64,000 nt of DNA from Cerrena zonata (lineage: Eukaryota; Basidiomycota; Agaricomycetes; Polyporales; Cerrenaceae): NCBI GenBank assembly GCA_038087015.1, contig JASBNA010000003.1, positions 2,480,001-2,544,000 on the forward strand. The letters are read 5' to 3'. Numbering within the stretch: position 1 is the first letter of the stretch; each line of letters begins with the position of its first letter. Below are positions 1 through 12,031 of this stretch, piece after piece. The translations under genes were made by a program, and so were the position numbers. The notes beneath the pieces are model-generated. The model was given only the letters and a program-made list of their open reading frames with translations. It did no database searches and was not told where the DNA came from.

Positions 1-2031
1 CTCTAACTCCTGGTCACTTTCGGGATATTGAAGCTCGGAAGCTTCACCAAATTGAAGACCCATCAGGTTGGCTATTTAAAGAATGGTGAATAGTAGGCAA
101 TGGAGCAAAGTAACGAGACACTTACTGGTTGGTGTACCGGTAACGACCCATCGGAATTCAATGCTAAGTTGCTTCGCCAGCGTGACAAGATTTGTAGTCG
201 AGCCCTGAAGCAACGTGGCCCTCGTCTATTACCAGTCGTTTCCAACGTACCTGGAAGAGAGGGGATACCGAGAGATGGTGATGACAACGACAGCTCGCAA
301 AAGTAGGTTGTGAGCTGGAAGCTGGCGAACACTTGCAACTTTTCCACGTGTGTAGCATCTTGATGTCAGCCTTGTTCGCTTCGGCTGAGAATCCTTATGA
401 TGGTATGGCATCATTCAATTGTGTTGTATTGATAAGAGTTGGATAACTTACTGGTATGACTCATCAAAATGATCTAGTACAAAATAGAGAATTTAGCATG
501 CAAAAATATCAGATAAAGGGTACATACATCGTATCGGGTTGCCAATTCTGAAGCCGGAATAAGAGGTTTCGTATTTCTTACAACGAGGCATCGTACACAA
601 TCGTCACAATGCTTCAGTATCTCCATCTCCCACTGATATAGCAAATTTACAGGGACAATGATGAGCGTCGCTGTGGTGAGATACATTATACGTGGTTTTG
701 TTTCCACTTTTTGACGTCGAGGCCGAAGAGGATCGAGAACTTCATTATAATGAAGATAAAACGGAACATTCTTGTCATAAGTTTCATGAAGTAGCCGGTC
801 TTCAAGCTCGGATTCGTAATGTCGCATCTGAAGTCCATTAGGCTGGGAACGGAGGTAGTGAATTAGGATGTCTTTCAGTGGTGGTATTCCAGTCGTAAGA
901 GACTTCGCCTGACGCAGCTTGACAACTTTCTGGAGTCGCTGACGAGCAGTAATATGTGGTGACCATGGAAATGAAGTGAACGAGAGAGGTGTGAGCACGG
1001 GGCGATCGTCTTGAATGGACTCCTGAGGAGTAGAGAGTTGGTCTATAGTCGACGTGATGAGACCCAAGATCATCACAGTTTTTCCGGTTCCTATTATTCC
1101 ACCGTAAGTTAACAATATTGTTAGAACTGGTCAAATACTATATACCGAGCTCCTCGCAGAGAATTCCACCTTTCGCAGGCGGAACAAAAGGCCGTTCGGA
1201 TAAGAGTTCATAAGTGGTAGGCTGGAAATAGAACACTGTCCCGTCAAGACCTGTTAGAGGTACGTATAAAGGGTCATAGTTGCTTGGTGGTGGGGCAATC
1301 TCCTTGGTCAGCATGGCTACAACTGAACGCCGCTGATATGGGTGCAGGGTAGACCGAAGCCCATCGATGTCGCTGTGAGTGATATTGCTGAAGAGAGGCA
1401 AGGTCACATCGGGAGTAGGCGAAGGAAGTGAGCTATATATCTCCGCCATAGTACGGTCATCCTACAATATCAGTTCACCATTGAAGTGTGATCAAGATCA
1501 ATAGATGTATAACAAACTCACTGTTGACGGTGTGAAGAAATGCTGATTATCAGAAGAGGATAGGGGATCCTTTGACAAATTCCATTCCGAGGGGCTTCGA
1601 ACCAGACGGGGAAGCAAGACCTGTAAATATTCTCTTGCTGGTACGAGAATAGCTGTCTCGTCTCGTGTGCGTAGCTTCCCCTGAACATTCGAGAGGTCAT
1701 AGGGGATAAGGTAAACTCTGAGAACGATTCTCGACTCCCATGGTCCACATCCCAACCTGCATGTGATTCTAATGAAATTATGGTTTGAGAGAAACGTAAG
1801 AACCTCAAGTAGAAGCTCATCCTGAATAATCGTAGAAAGCTCATGGAAGCTGGGCAGGTAATGCCAATGTTCGGACTCATGACGATGAGTTGACATTTCC
1901 TGCTGAACTGAGAAACTAACGGTTCCAGCCGGCAGGAACTTCCTGAGGTCATCGAACGGACACAGCGCGGCGACGACGGCTGGAGACAACAATGGTGTTC
2001 TAGTGCAACATATCGGGTTGCTTCGTTCCAT
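1..2031 (-). CDS. SNF2-family DNA helicase/ATPase, 3' part outside window
   Basis: ATP-dependent DNA translocase of the SNF2 superfamily, probably nuclear, resembling the RAD5/IRC20-like repair and chromatin group. Exons read 2031-1522, 1461-1146, 1090-528, 473-452, 393-126 and 71-1, running off the left edge. The Walker A motif (ELGTGKT) is split by the intron between exons 2 and 3. Later motifs are ILMSH, the DEGH box in RLVIDEGHVASG, and WVVTGTPTTNL. The C-terminal helicase half lies beyond the window. Exon 5 carries one extra base near 199-205: the frame holding DEGHVASG and the frame holding TNLVTLAKQLS differ by one nucleotide with no intron possible between them. The first ATG is at 2031. 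The family is clear; the exact orthologue is not. Confidence 0.85.
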
Positions 2032-2386
2032 TACGATTGTTGTGACCGTATTCCAGCCTTTCTAAGATTAGTTTAAAGAGAAGGTGTAGGTAGTAATCCA
2101 AGTGATCAGACGGTGGATAGTGGTTGTTGGTTCAGAAGAAACCCATGGAGGCGTACGTTTTTGACGCCGGCCTGTGCCTGTTTTCCCGAATTGGCTCAGT
2201 GGAATAGTAGAACTTGAAGGTGTGATCAAAAGCTTTTCATCCTCACTTCTGCGAGGTTACTACCAAACTGTACTATGTTTTTTGGAAGAGCCGTAACAGT
2301 TCAAATTATACTATGTTAAGAGCTATGGAAGTCAACTTGAGGGAGGTTAAAAACTCGAGACATCCTACTAGGGCATGGGATACACA

Positions 2387-4007
2387 TTACACCACAAAAC
2401 TATAGAGCGCTAGACCGAGGAACACTGTTACGACCCACGTCCACAACACCCGCTCAACGCCAATATTGCGGCAGACGCCACTGTTGTTTCCTATGATCCC
2501 ACCTTGTTCACCAAAGGTAACATTCTGAGGAATGCTCTGGTTCACACACTGGCCACTTGGAATATCCAAATCCATCAAGTCTACATCGAAAGTCACGGTG
2601 AGTCGTTAAGCATTTAACCCAATATATTGTCAAACTAACCTTCAGCAGTGGTGTAAAAGAAATATCTATTTTTGTCTAGAGACTGGAATTCCTTCGTACT
2701 AAAGGGTATCTTGTCATCGGAATCGGTCGCGGAAGTGTTTCGGATGAAAATGCAGGCGATTTGATTCGGGAACTGTTGAGCGATTTGTGGATAGGCACTC
2801 AGGAGGGTTGACGATGACGTATCTCCCACAAGGACTATTCTCGAGAAGGTCAGGGAGGAAATGTTGGGAAGAAAAAAAAACGTACCAAACTGGCGCTGAG
2901 GGAAGGTTTGGAAGAGTTTCAGCAAGCTGTTCTGTCGCGCCTCGAGGATTTGGGTAGGGTCGCTGATGTTGATTGGTCTCATCTCCAAACTTCCTACAGG
3001 GAAATTGCTGAAAAGGTAATCGACGTAGGTCCTTGTGAGTTCCACTGGCGTAGTGGTATCATAATGGAACGCAGCGCCAGGAAGAGTTTTGTGCCACTTC
3101 TCGAAGAGCTCAGGAATTCCAGGAACGTTGACGTATGGTTGCACAAACGAATTGAACAGCCCCTGATTGGGGACATAGACTTTGGTGATGCGCATAACGT
3201 CGTCGATGTCGGACACTACTGAAATACCATTCGTAGGTACGAGGATGACTGTTCCATTCCCTGGACCGGTGACATCGAGAATACCGGTTGTGACAACCTC
3301 GGTTGAGGTGAAATTCTTATTGAGACCTTCCACGGGAACGAACTGATCGAATTCACCAACTTCGTCTGCAGTAGTGAGTTGAATGCCAGATGAGTTGGAA
3401 ACTGTGCTGCCGTTGGCGGATACCATAACAGTAAAGTTCGCATGGGGGACCGGAATGGAGGCCAGATCTTGTGTACGATTTTGAAGAAGACTTTGTTGCG
3501 TTTGATTGAGATTGTCCGTTTTGAGGTCATTGATAATAGAATCGAGGTCGCTAGTGGAAATATTTGGAAGCTTGTACGCTAATCCGTAGAATCGAAGGTT
3601 CCATCTATGAATGATTCAGTGAGCTCGTAGACACTATCAAAGTCAGAGAGCTTACACTTTATTTGTGAAGTTGGCGTAAGATGGAATGAGAAGGCCAGAG
3701 ACTGATATGTTTGATAGGTCATTGTCGGATAGATCGAGCTTCTTTTCGATGTCATCTAGACTAGGCCAAGCACCGATAACAGCTACAAAAGTAAGACGCG
3801 AGTGACATTTCTGTAGAATAATAGGTCATTGAAAGACGTACTTGGCAAGGCGGATGCAACAGCTCCAGTTGCACTCGAAAATGCTGATGATAAACTTGAA
3901 AGCGCTTGTGGTGCCGGTGCAGGAGACGGTGCGGGGGCAGGTGATGCGTTCACATGCGTGAGGATTGACAAGCCTCCGAGGAGCACAAAGCTAAGATACT
4001 TTGACAT
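2387..4007 (-). CDS. Secreted/membrane-anchored APP1-domain (DUF2183) phosphatase-like protein
   Basis: About 483 residues in four exons (4007-3842, 3782-3656, 3604-2640, 2580-2387). An N-terminal signal peptide (MSKYLSFVLLGGLSILTHV) is followed by an Ala/Pro linker. The centre matches the catalytic domain of yeast App1 phosphatidate phosphatase: SDIDDVMRITKVY around the HAD-type DxDxT motif, then FHYDTTTPVEL and IVLVGDTS. Many N-glycosylation sequons and a C-terminal hydrophobic segment (WTWVVTVFLGLALYSFVV) point to a surface or secretory-pathway protein, unlike the cytosolic actin-patch protein of yeast. The threonine of DxDxT is valine here, so activity on phosphatidate is uncertain. Family assignment is firm; substrate is inferred. 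Confidence 0.85.
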
Positions 4008-4633
4008 CTTCCACGGGAAAAACTAGTTACTCTAGTACCTTAGCAGAGATACTTGGCGAGTGGACTGGGCCATCTCAACCAGGCCCCTGTCCGTTTTATG
4101 CAAGAGGGCGTTCGAGACGCACCTAATATGCTCTCCAACTACGTAGAGGCCCTACGTCGTAACGCTCCATGGACACAACTGCAAATCACAGCGCGTGACG
4201 TCACTCATTATAACATGCGACGTATGCACATGGTCTAACTCGTGTGCGTCCCCAATGAAAGGAAATGTGCAATTAGAGTTACGCATCGTTGGAATGAAAG
4301 CTGTGTGGCCAGATGCAAGATCACCTAGAGAATGTGTGTTAGTCTTGTGCCGATGTACAGGTTCTACATGACATCAAATACCACTCACGTTTCTGATGAC
4401 CTGTCCATCATGCGAACAGTGCATATGTCAAGTAATGAGAAATACTGTACTTACCTTCCAGAGAGTGTAAAACGATAGAGGACACCAGTTGACTATGACT
4501 TTTCAACATACTAAATAGCGCTCAAAGTCATGTACAGATTTGGTATTCCTTTGTTATTTAGCAGCATTGTCCATCTATCCCACCAGTGCGTAGAAACCTA
4601 AAGCATTCGCGTATATACTATATCCCATCCATA
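4008..4633. other. Intergenic: APP1-like promoter and NECAP 3' flank
   Basis: This gap separates two genes transcribed leftward. It should hold the promoter of the APP1-like gene on the right side of that gene's ATG and the 3' untranslated region of NECAP. A short open frame at 4053-4238 shows no recognisable domain and no splice context, so I do not call it. Confidence 0.5.
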
Positions 4634-5601
4634 TTACCGTTTCTTGGGCGCACTGGGTGGAGGGGGCAGTAAGGGGAATAAACCTCCACCACCACTAGAT
4701 GTTGTCGTTGAGCTTGAGGACGATCCAGCCGAAAGCCCACCAAGAAGATCAAACGAGGTTGGGTTTGCGGCCGTAGTAGAAGTGCTACTGTTGGAATAAG
4801 ACTTTGCACCTCGACCTGGAATTGATATCGAGAAGGTCTGTCCATCCTTCAGACTGTAGTCTTTCTTGGGGCCTGCGGGAATATGAGGTGAAGGTTTGTC
4901 ATCTTCTTCTGCCGCTGCCGCCGGATTATTCCTGTTCTTCCAACGTCTAGAAAATATGTCAGATTACTGAAAGAGATAGTTGAAATGAGTCAAAACATAC
5001 TTCGTGTAGTCCTGTAGTGCGACATCTGACGATGTGGTATCAACGAATGGACGAGAAAATACTACAGAGATTCTACTCACTGAAATCGAAGCTGTCTGTT
5101 CGTTCAAGAAATCCCATGCCGATATAGGCTCTCCTTCCTCCATCTTCAACACGGATGACGAAGTATCTAGAGGAATCCAACACCGCTTCGACGCATGGTT
5201 TTGCAGGATCATAATCGGCTTTCGCAAAGACTATATTATGGAATGAGAGTGGCTCCGGAAAGAGTGTTTAGGATTCAACTTACGGTCACCTGTAATGCCA
5301 ATGCTTGTATTAGCTTGGGTCATGCTAAGAAACTTAACTGGACTTACCAGAGTTCGCGTCTTCGAACTGAAGTGACACTCCCTTCGATCGCTCAATGATA
5401 CGTATCCGACCCTTCCACAGAGGGCTTGATAGGTCACCCCACTCCTGAGCTCGATGTCCCTCGTTCGCTTTCAAAGGCGGAATCTTGTACACTATTGCTG
5501 AGGTTAGGGAATGATATATGCGAGTTACAAGAGTACGCACCATATACCTCCCTTCCAATCCAAAGAATACTCTCTATCTCGTCCTCTCCAAATCCTTCCA
5601 T
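4634..5601 (-). CDS. NECAP-type adaptin-ear-binding endocytosis protein
   Basis: Endocytic accessory protein of the NECAP family (DUF1681), which binds the AP-2 appendage and clathrin-coated vesicles. The N-terminal PH-like domain is complete: [70 protein letters not shown], and [13 protein letters not shown]. The tail is Pro/Gly/Ser-rich, includes [13 protein letters not shown], and ends [10 protein letters not shown]. The chain has seven exons, one of them only 6 nt (5284-5289), needed to join NSG to DLFAK. The start at 5601 is the first in-frame ATG and gives [13 protein letters not shown]. It is divergent from the CSN8 gene and shares a 246-bp promoter with it. Confidence 0.92.
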
Positions 5602-5847
5602 AATATGATATTCAAGCAAAAAGGAGCGCGGTCTGGGGATGTCTCGTGGTGGTTATGAACTGTCTTGTAGATGCTATACAGGTTGGACGCTCACCCAAGG
5701 ACAGCACGTCTTGATCGATCATTTGATGTCTTATTGAAGACGCGTCCCTCGTTCCTCGCCAAGTATATTGACCTCCATCTTGTGCTCAGTACTCATCCTC
5801 GGTGGGATCAAAATACAGCTATACTAAGCTCCGCATATTCCTAGATT
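5602..5847. promoter_or_regulatory. Bidirectional promoter of NECAP and CSN8
   Basis: Short region between two start codons that face apart. It contains gacgcgtcc at 5739-5747, an ACGCGT core almost identical to the pair found in the RPN6/RPN7 promoter of this window. Regulatory function is inferred from position only. Confidence 0.45.
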
Positions 5848-7002
5848 ATGACTGGACCCCCTACTCCTCCTCCTTCATCTGCTATCGAGATCCAAGATGC
5901 TCAACGAGAGGTATCTGTCCCTCCACCAGCCACCACAACCGCGCCTCCTGCCGATGAGGTACCAGTAGCAGAAACCGCGACTCCAACACAGGCGGATGAA
6001 CCCATAGCCATTGAAGAAACGAATGAACCCGAACCTCCACCACCTACTCCTCTAAACACCTATCAATTACTATTTCCAACTTTAGCAGACCTTGCCTCCA
6101 AGGGTGATTATCAGGAACTAATAGAGGTCGCTGAACGAGGAGATCTAAATGTAAATCCGTATACTAGTGTCATTGGGATACTGTGCTAAAATATTTACAT
6201 GTGGTTAGGTCGACGGAGACCACCACCTTTCGCGTTTGTTCACCGTAGCTCCTCTGGTACTCGGATACCTCATCATAGATGATCTGTAAGTGGATTCTTT
6301 ACCCTGAAATTATCTTTCTGACGTTGGTGTACATTTAATTAGACCACTTGCTCGGGCTGTCTTGACACGCCTTCCGCCTACTCTGGAAAATCAACCCATC
6401 GTACAAGCACTGTTCAGTCTTCTTGCATCTGCCTCTGAACGACAATATGATCGCGTGTATCCCAAAGCTGAAGCACTCGTGAACATTGTTCAATCCATAC
6501 CATCTCCTGATTACGACATTGCAACAGTAATCACTACCTTGACAACAGCCTTCATCGGTACGCCTCTTCCCTCTCAAAATATCTTAAATTCCTATATTCA
6601 ATTGCACTTTCGAAATCTAAACAGACTCCTTCAGGCGAAAGACTTTCGCCCTACTTTCAAAAGCCTACTCCTCACTACCATTAAATATTGCTCAGTCTTA
6701 CCTGGGCTTCTCAGCGGAACAAATGGTGTCTGGTATGTATCTTAGCTTACCGCTTCCCGCTGAGATTAACATATCGTCAGTTGCGAGCGAACACAATTGG
6801 AAGTACGATTCGCAAACACAAGTCCTCACTCCATCGCCATCGAGTAAAACTCCTTTCTCTGTCAATGGTCTCGGATATGGTAAGATATTGAATAATAACT
6901 CAACATCCCATACACTGTATTCACCTTATATATCTAGGGTCTTCTTCTCTGGCAACGCTTGAGTCTCTTGGCGGTGGGTTGATTCCAGACACCGATTTCT
7001 GA
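5848..7002 (+). CDS. COP9 signalosome subunit 8-like PCI protein
   Basis: Small PCI-domain subunit expected in the COP9 signalosome, the complex that removes Nedd8 from cullins. A Pro/Glu-rich N-terminal tail (about 70 residues) is followed by LLFPTLADLASKGDYQELIE, PLARAVLTRLPPTLENQPI, then RKTFALLSKAYSSLPLNIAQ and SYLGFSAEQMVSVASEHNW, which fit the CSN8/PSMD8/eIF3k PCI core. Five introns interrupt the gene, and all joins keep frame to the stop at 7002. PSMD8/Rpn12 belongs to the same superfamily; the SAEQ...NWKYD end and overall size favour CSN8. Confidence 0.8.
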
Positions 7003-7354
7003 TGGTTATAGAAACAGCAGTTGTTGGAGTTTTGTGTATATCGTTGTATTTCTAGGCGACATCCGATCTTAACAATAGTGAAGTGGGAATTAAACAAGTA
7101 AACGTGTTCTTGAAACATGGATAGGTAATTCATTCTCAAACATGCTTGTTTTTATAGCGTGTAGGTGGATCGATGGGTACTAGTTGAAAGGTCATATAGA
7201 CGGTTCCCTGATCGGACGACGCTGTTGCTTACTTGACGGCCAGACATCTTACAATAATTAGATGATAAGAATGTTCTAAGTAACGATTCGTTCAAGGAGA
7301 TATGATCAGCTTATACTCGGCACAAGACCAATATTTGAGAGTAACGCGACTAGC
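7003..7354. other. Intergenic gap, no gene seen
   Basis: Contains the 3' flank of the CSN8-like gene and the promoter of the kinase-like gene. I see no conserved open frame or RNA gene here. Confidence 0.5.
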
Positions 7355-8604
7355 ATGAACGCGCCTGTCTACGCGATTTTGAATTTGACAAGGATGTCTT
7401 CATCACGCACATCCATCACCAATTTACTTCCTTCGGAATTCAATCTTCTCTCCTACACCCAACTTGCTTCCTTGTGGTCTAACTATGGTCACATATATCG
7501 TCTCCATTTAGACAGCTCATCGAAACAGTCGGATATCCCAAAGACACTGATCCTTAAAGCGATACACCCACCTTCCTCGGAAGATGATCCCTCAGAATCC
7601 CATCTTCGAAAGTTGCTCTCGTATAAAGTGGAACGGTGGTTTTACTATCATCTAGCTCCCCGTCTGCTTTCTTCGAAAGCGAAAGTTGCGCAAGCCTATC
7701 GTACGAAACTTCAACTTGCCTCAGGAAATCTTGACGAGGACGATGGAAATTTGTTGCTCGAAGATTTGACCACAGAGTTTCCGATCCCTGCCCACGGGAG
7801 TTTAGGTAAAGAAGGGACAGTCTGTGTTGTGGATTGGCTTGCTGGATACCATGGAACATTCTTCGCCATCCAGAGCCTTGAGAAACTCGAGTTGGTCCCG
7901 CCTCCGAACGAGTTTCGCCAAGGTGACCGAGTTAAAGGTGTCTGGCAGAGAGGAACGTACTATTATTTGGAGACGAGGAGAGATGAACTATCGTATGTGG
8001 ACGAAAACGAGTACGCTTGGCTTATGCCTTGGATTGAGAGAGTAAGTACCTAACTCTGAGTTATGTATGTACGTATCCACTTATACATGTTCGCCTTCAG
8101 GTAAACACCGCTATTGGGAAGGAGAATGAAACTTGGGGCACACTTCTTCATGGGGATGTCAAAGGTGCAAATATCCTATTCAACCGAAGTCCATACGGAT
8201 CGGACCACAAGTCCTCGAAGACGGCCACTCAGAACAGCCCAAATACCACCCTTCGAGCAGCTCTATACGACTTCCAATATGTCGGCGTCGGACTCCCAAC
8301 ACTAGATCTGGTCTACTTCATGGGTACATCCATCCAATCGTCCTTACTCTCACCCTCTTCAGAACTAGAGTTACTTGAGCATTATCACGCAACTCTTCTT
8401 GAAGTCATCAATGCCCAGTCATTACCTGCGGAGAATGATCCGTATCCATTCGAGACGTTCTTGAGGCATTGGGATCTTGCAATCGTGGATTGGTACCGTT
8501 TCATGGCAGGATGGGGCTTCTGGGGAAATGATCGTTGGGTAGGGCGAAGGGCTAAAGAGATTGTGAAGAAGTGGGAAGATGATCCAAGGACAGGGCCTTC
8601 ATAA
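7355..8604 (+). CDS. APH/EcKinase-like small-molecule kinase
   Basis: Two exons (7355-8041, 8101-8604) encode about 396 residues with the aminoglycoside phosphotransferase/ecdysteroid kinase-like fold. The N-lobe has LILKAIHPP with the ATP-binding lysine and FYYHLAPRL. The catalytic loop is LLHGDVKGANILF, with Asp and Asn as expected. The metal-binding segment is ALYDFQYVGVGLPTLDLVYF. Families of this type phosphorylate small molecules such as choline or xenobiotics, and the substrate cannot be read from sequence. A second ATG at 7394 (MSSSRTS) could also be the start. An intron at 8042-8100 joins in frame. No signal peptide. Confidence 0.8.
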
Positions 8605-8866
8605 CGTGTGGTATGTAGAGGTATCCTTCGTTATTAGATAAAAGTGTACAGTAAACTTTTGACTGAATTATATTCTTGTATTTCGCTGATAGTTACACGG
8701 AAGCATGAGATGTTACAACGGCTGTTTCGGGAAATGTTATGTCCTCTACATGCCGGTAGAAAACCTTTTGAATGCTGGCCCGAAACTAATAGACACCATA
8801 TTGAGTATAATCAAATGTTTGTCCAAAGGGACAAGACTCACGCCTTTCCGCGGATGTCCATCTTGC

Positions 8867-10795
8867 TCAAATTCCCTCGCCTACCAGATTTCCACAGTTG
8901 CAGCAATTTTGATTAGGGTCGATTGAGATGCGATCACTTACAGTGCTGCTTGATCCTCGGGTGTTTATTTGACTGGTTCTAACATCCATGAATTGAGGTG
9001 TGGGTAACCCACCACGGAGACTGGACGAAGATGCACGAGTACGGTGTTGGATAACCTTTCTTGCATTTAATCTAAACCAATCGAGTTAACTTAGTAGTCA
9101 AAAGTATACGTATACTTACGTTGCAAGGAAGGCATTGGTATAGACTAGAGTCGATTGTCAGCAATATAAATAATTAGTGGCCTCTACTACGTACGTTTGC
9201 TGATTGTAAAGTATAACGCTAAAAAGATCTGATTATGTGGCATGGACAGCCACTGTTGGCCCGTCAGTCATGTTTAGACACTGGCAACCCGAGAGCGATA
9301 AGTCTTACAAGAACCAAAGTTACTATCACGACAACACTAACATCATTTGAGTTAGTACATCTTGTCCGAGCATGCGACCGGAAATTAACATACGACGTAA
9401 GTGCACCTGTTTCGATCGTAAACCGTGTCAATGTACGAATCACCGCATCCATACTAGCACCCAAGGTGAGGAGTGATCCAGTTTTGATTTGCAGAGGCAT
9501 ACCTGTGGAAGCCAGTTCGACTCTTATTGAGCAGAATTATTAAACTTGTCGCAACAGTAACATCTAAAACGGACGAGGCAGCGAGTCCGATAGTGAACAG
9601 CCACTGCCAATTCCAGACCATTCAGTATATTGCGATAATGGAGATAAAGATGAACAACCGTCTTACTGCTCGGACGTGAAAGAAATTGTCCCATGTGTCT
9701 CTTTTCGACCTATAATCACACATCAAACAGAGAAGCTAAATGAATACTAATTTTGCGTACAGCTCCACGCTAGTCGCTGGAGAAATCTGGGATGAGTAAT
9801 CATAGGTAGGAGAATGTAGTCACTTAGTACCTATTCCCGTAGCTACAATATGCAGGATGTCATTATGGGAACATAATTGAAGAGAATGAAGAAGCTCACA
9901 TAGACGCAAACAATTTAGGGCCATCTATATCAGAGTGAGCTCATAGATGCAGCCCATAAAAAACGAGAGCTAAAACGTACAATCGGAAAAACTAGATACC
10001 GGTTGTGATTGCTCACTAGTGCAAACCGTCAGAAGGCAGTTACGGTCAAGAATCATTAACCTACATGTCCATAATCGATGACTGTAGAAACTGTAGAGGT
10101 AAGAATTTTTGAAATGAATAAAGGCCGGATAATGTAAATGAAACAACCCACGAATATACGACAAAAGTTGTGACAGCCTAGGAGAGACAGAAGGGGTCGA
10201 ATTCAAAGTCCACTAGAGTATTAACTCTAAGGCGACATACGGTTAAAATGACTGAAGGCTTCATGAAACATGGTTCGGTGAGTGACTATGACCAAGAAGA
10301 ATGTATACTATGAGTACTGACAACAATAGTCCTGTAGAGAAGTGAGAACGGTCGCTTTGAAGGGAAGCAAGCTCACATACCATGATATAATCGATGCAGG
10401 ATCATCGTACGTGCGATGTCGGATGAGGTATATCCATGCGGTATCACAAAGGAGAGCGCTGTGAGCCAGGTCGAGCATCCTACATCATCACGTTAGTCTC
10501 GAAGAGGTCCGTAGATAGGGCGTAATACCAGAGTGCAATAACCTATTCGAGAGTCAACAAATAGTATTTGGAGCGAACGAATGTTTCATGAATGACGAAC
10601 TAGGTACTTGATCATGGAACGATCGGTACGATATACTTCAAAATATACGACCACTTGCATTGATACCACACCGGATAGACTGCGATTATAAGGAGCGTTA
10701 GATTCTCGCAGTAGCTGTTGAGACACAAATGCTCACAACAACGCTAGCAAAGCCCCTATCAGAATTGCACCGACTGAAGAGGGATCATGAGCCAT
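8867..10795 (-). CDS. DUF6534-type seven-helix membrane protein (exons partly unresolved)
   Basis: Mushroom-specific multi-helix plasma-membrane family. Segments in order: MAHDPSSVGAILIGALLALL joined to FLSGVVSMQVVVYFEVYR, KYLVIALWMLDLAHSALLC, AVTTFVVYSFYSHRLWTLSN, NHNRYLVFPIV, FTIGLAASSVLDVTVATSLI, LLNKSRTGFH, then MDAVIRTLTRFTIETGALTS, and finally LNARKVIQHRTRASSSSLRG before a hydrophilic tail. This order and spacing match the family from N- to C-terminus. A 14-nt exon (VIALW) is needed near the start. The join after FPIV and parts near 9700-9950 do not read cleanly, so either introns are missed or the gene carries a break. Function of the family is unknown. Confidence 0.65.
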
Positions 10796-12031
10796 AGGAG
10801 ATAATGTGACGGTTCACTAAGACTTCATAGGCAAGTGATAAATCGGACGTGGGTGTAAGAAGCAAAGAACAACACTCTTTCGAGCCACGGTCTGCAGCGG
10901 GCATGGTCAATAATCGAAGACTCGAGTATGACGTTCATACTCGTCCATTTTAGGCGAATGCACTGATACTGATGAACGGGTGACATGTCAGCACTATGTG
11001 GAGCTCCAAGCACAGCTTGTTAGAATCATCGATCAGCTGTGTCGACGTCCATTACAACAATATTCATCATTTCTGCATGGCATCTTGCGACTTCCCTCTT
11101 GCACGTCGATGATTTCTTGGCCGCTCTGCAACACAACAATCTCGTACCTGTGTCACGTCCGAATCCTGGTCCAGGGGGAATGCATTTTAGCTCACTGCAC
11201 CACTAGCGTGGTGGCGGGCGGCGTGGTGTGCATAGGTTAACTATTCTCCTGTCACTAGTAAAAACATTGTATGTAAATGGACAGGAGACATCGAACGCGC
11301 CAAGTACATCCAACATTGACTCTCAGCCTACGGACCAGCGCCGAAAGACGACCTCCCACTACGCCGGTAGCTCGCACTAAAGCAAAGTGCAGTTCAAACG
11401 TGCAAACACGCCCATCTATGTCCAAGACCGGGTGGATAAGGCTTGCGAGAAGTTGTACATGCGAGTTAGTTGCGATAGAAGACCAGAAATGGGCGCAAGC
11501 CTCAATCGTCGACTCGGGGGTTGTTTCAAGTTTGCAGCTAGACGCCACGTGCCAGCGGTGCCTACCCTCAGCCGTGCCTTTGTCGGGCCCCGGTCTCAAT
11601 CGGCCTACCAGCCAGCCTTGTGTGGTATTCTAAACATGAACATGATTTGTTTTCTGTCCGAATTGTTACTTTGGGGTTTCGATAAAACAGGCGAACGGAC
11701 GGAGATGACTGCGGGATGACGAAAGACTTTCTGGAGGCCTGCGGAAAAGACAGGAAAAGACCACCACCCGGTTCTCGATCAAAGAGCGTACAGCATCCGA
11801 TCTATTTGCTATAATGCGGCTCTGGTGAGGCCTCCAGGGCAGCTGGTTGCACTTAACCATTCCAATATATTCCGCCTGTAGGACAGCCGCTCGGTACGTC
11901 CCTTTCTGAGCATTCACCTTTCTCATTTGTACCACGACCTTTGGTAGTTGGTGGCATTCTGACATTTCCCTCAGACCAGGTCAGCCTCATCAAGGTTTTT
12001 TGATCCCTCGTCTCGTTTTGTGGCAGTCACA
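10796..12031. other. 1.2-kb intergenic region, no convincing gene
   Basis: Short open frames on both strands overlap each other here (for example 11277-11633 plus, 11255-11599 minus) without recognisable motifs or splice-consistent extensions. Base composition is more GC-rich around 11200-11600 than in the flanks. No terminal repeats were found by eye. It probably holds two promoters or decayed sequence. Confidence 0.45.

Noticed and set aside
11255..11633. Overlapping sense and antisense frames of about 115 codons
   Set aside because: Each is the shadow of the other in a GC-richer patch; no motif, no splicing and no neighbouring exon.
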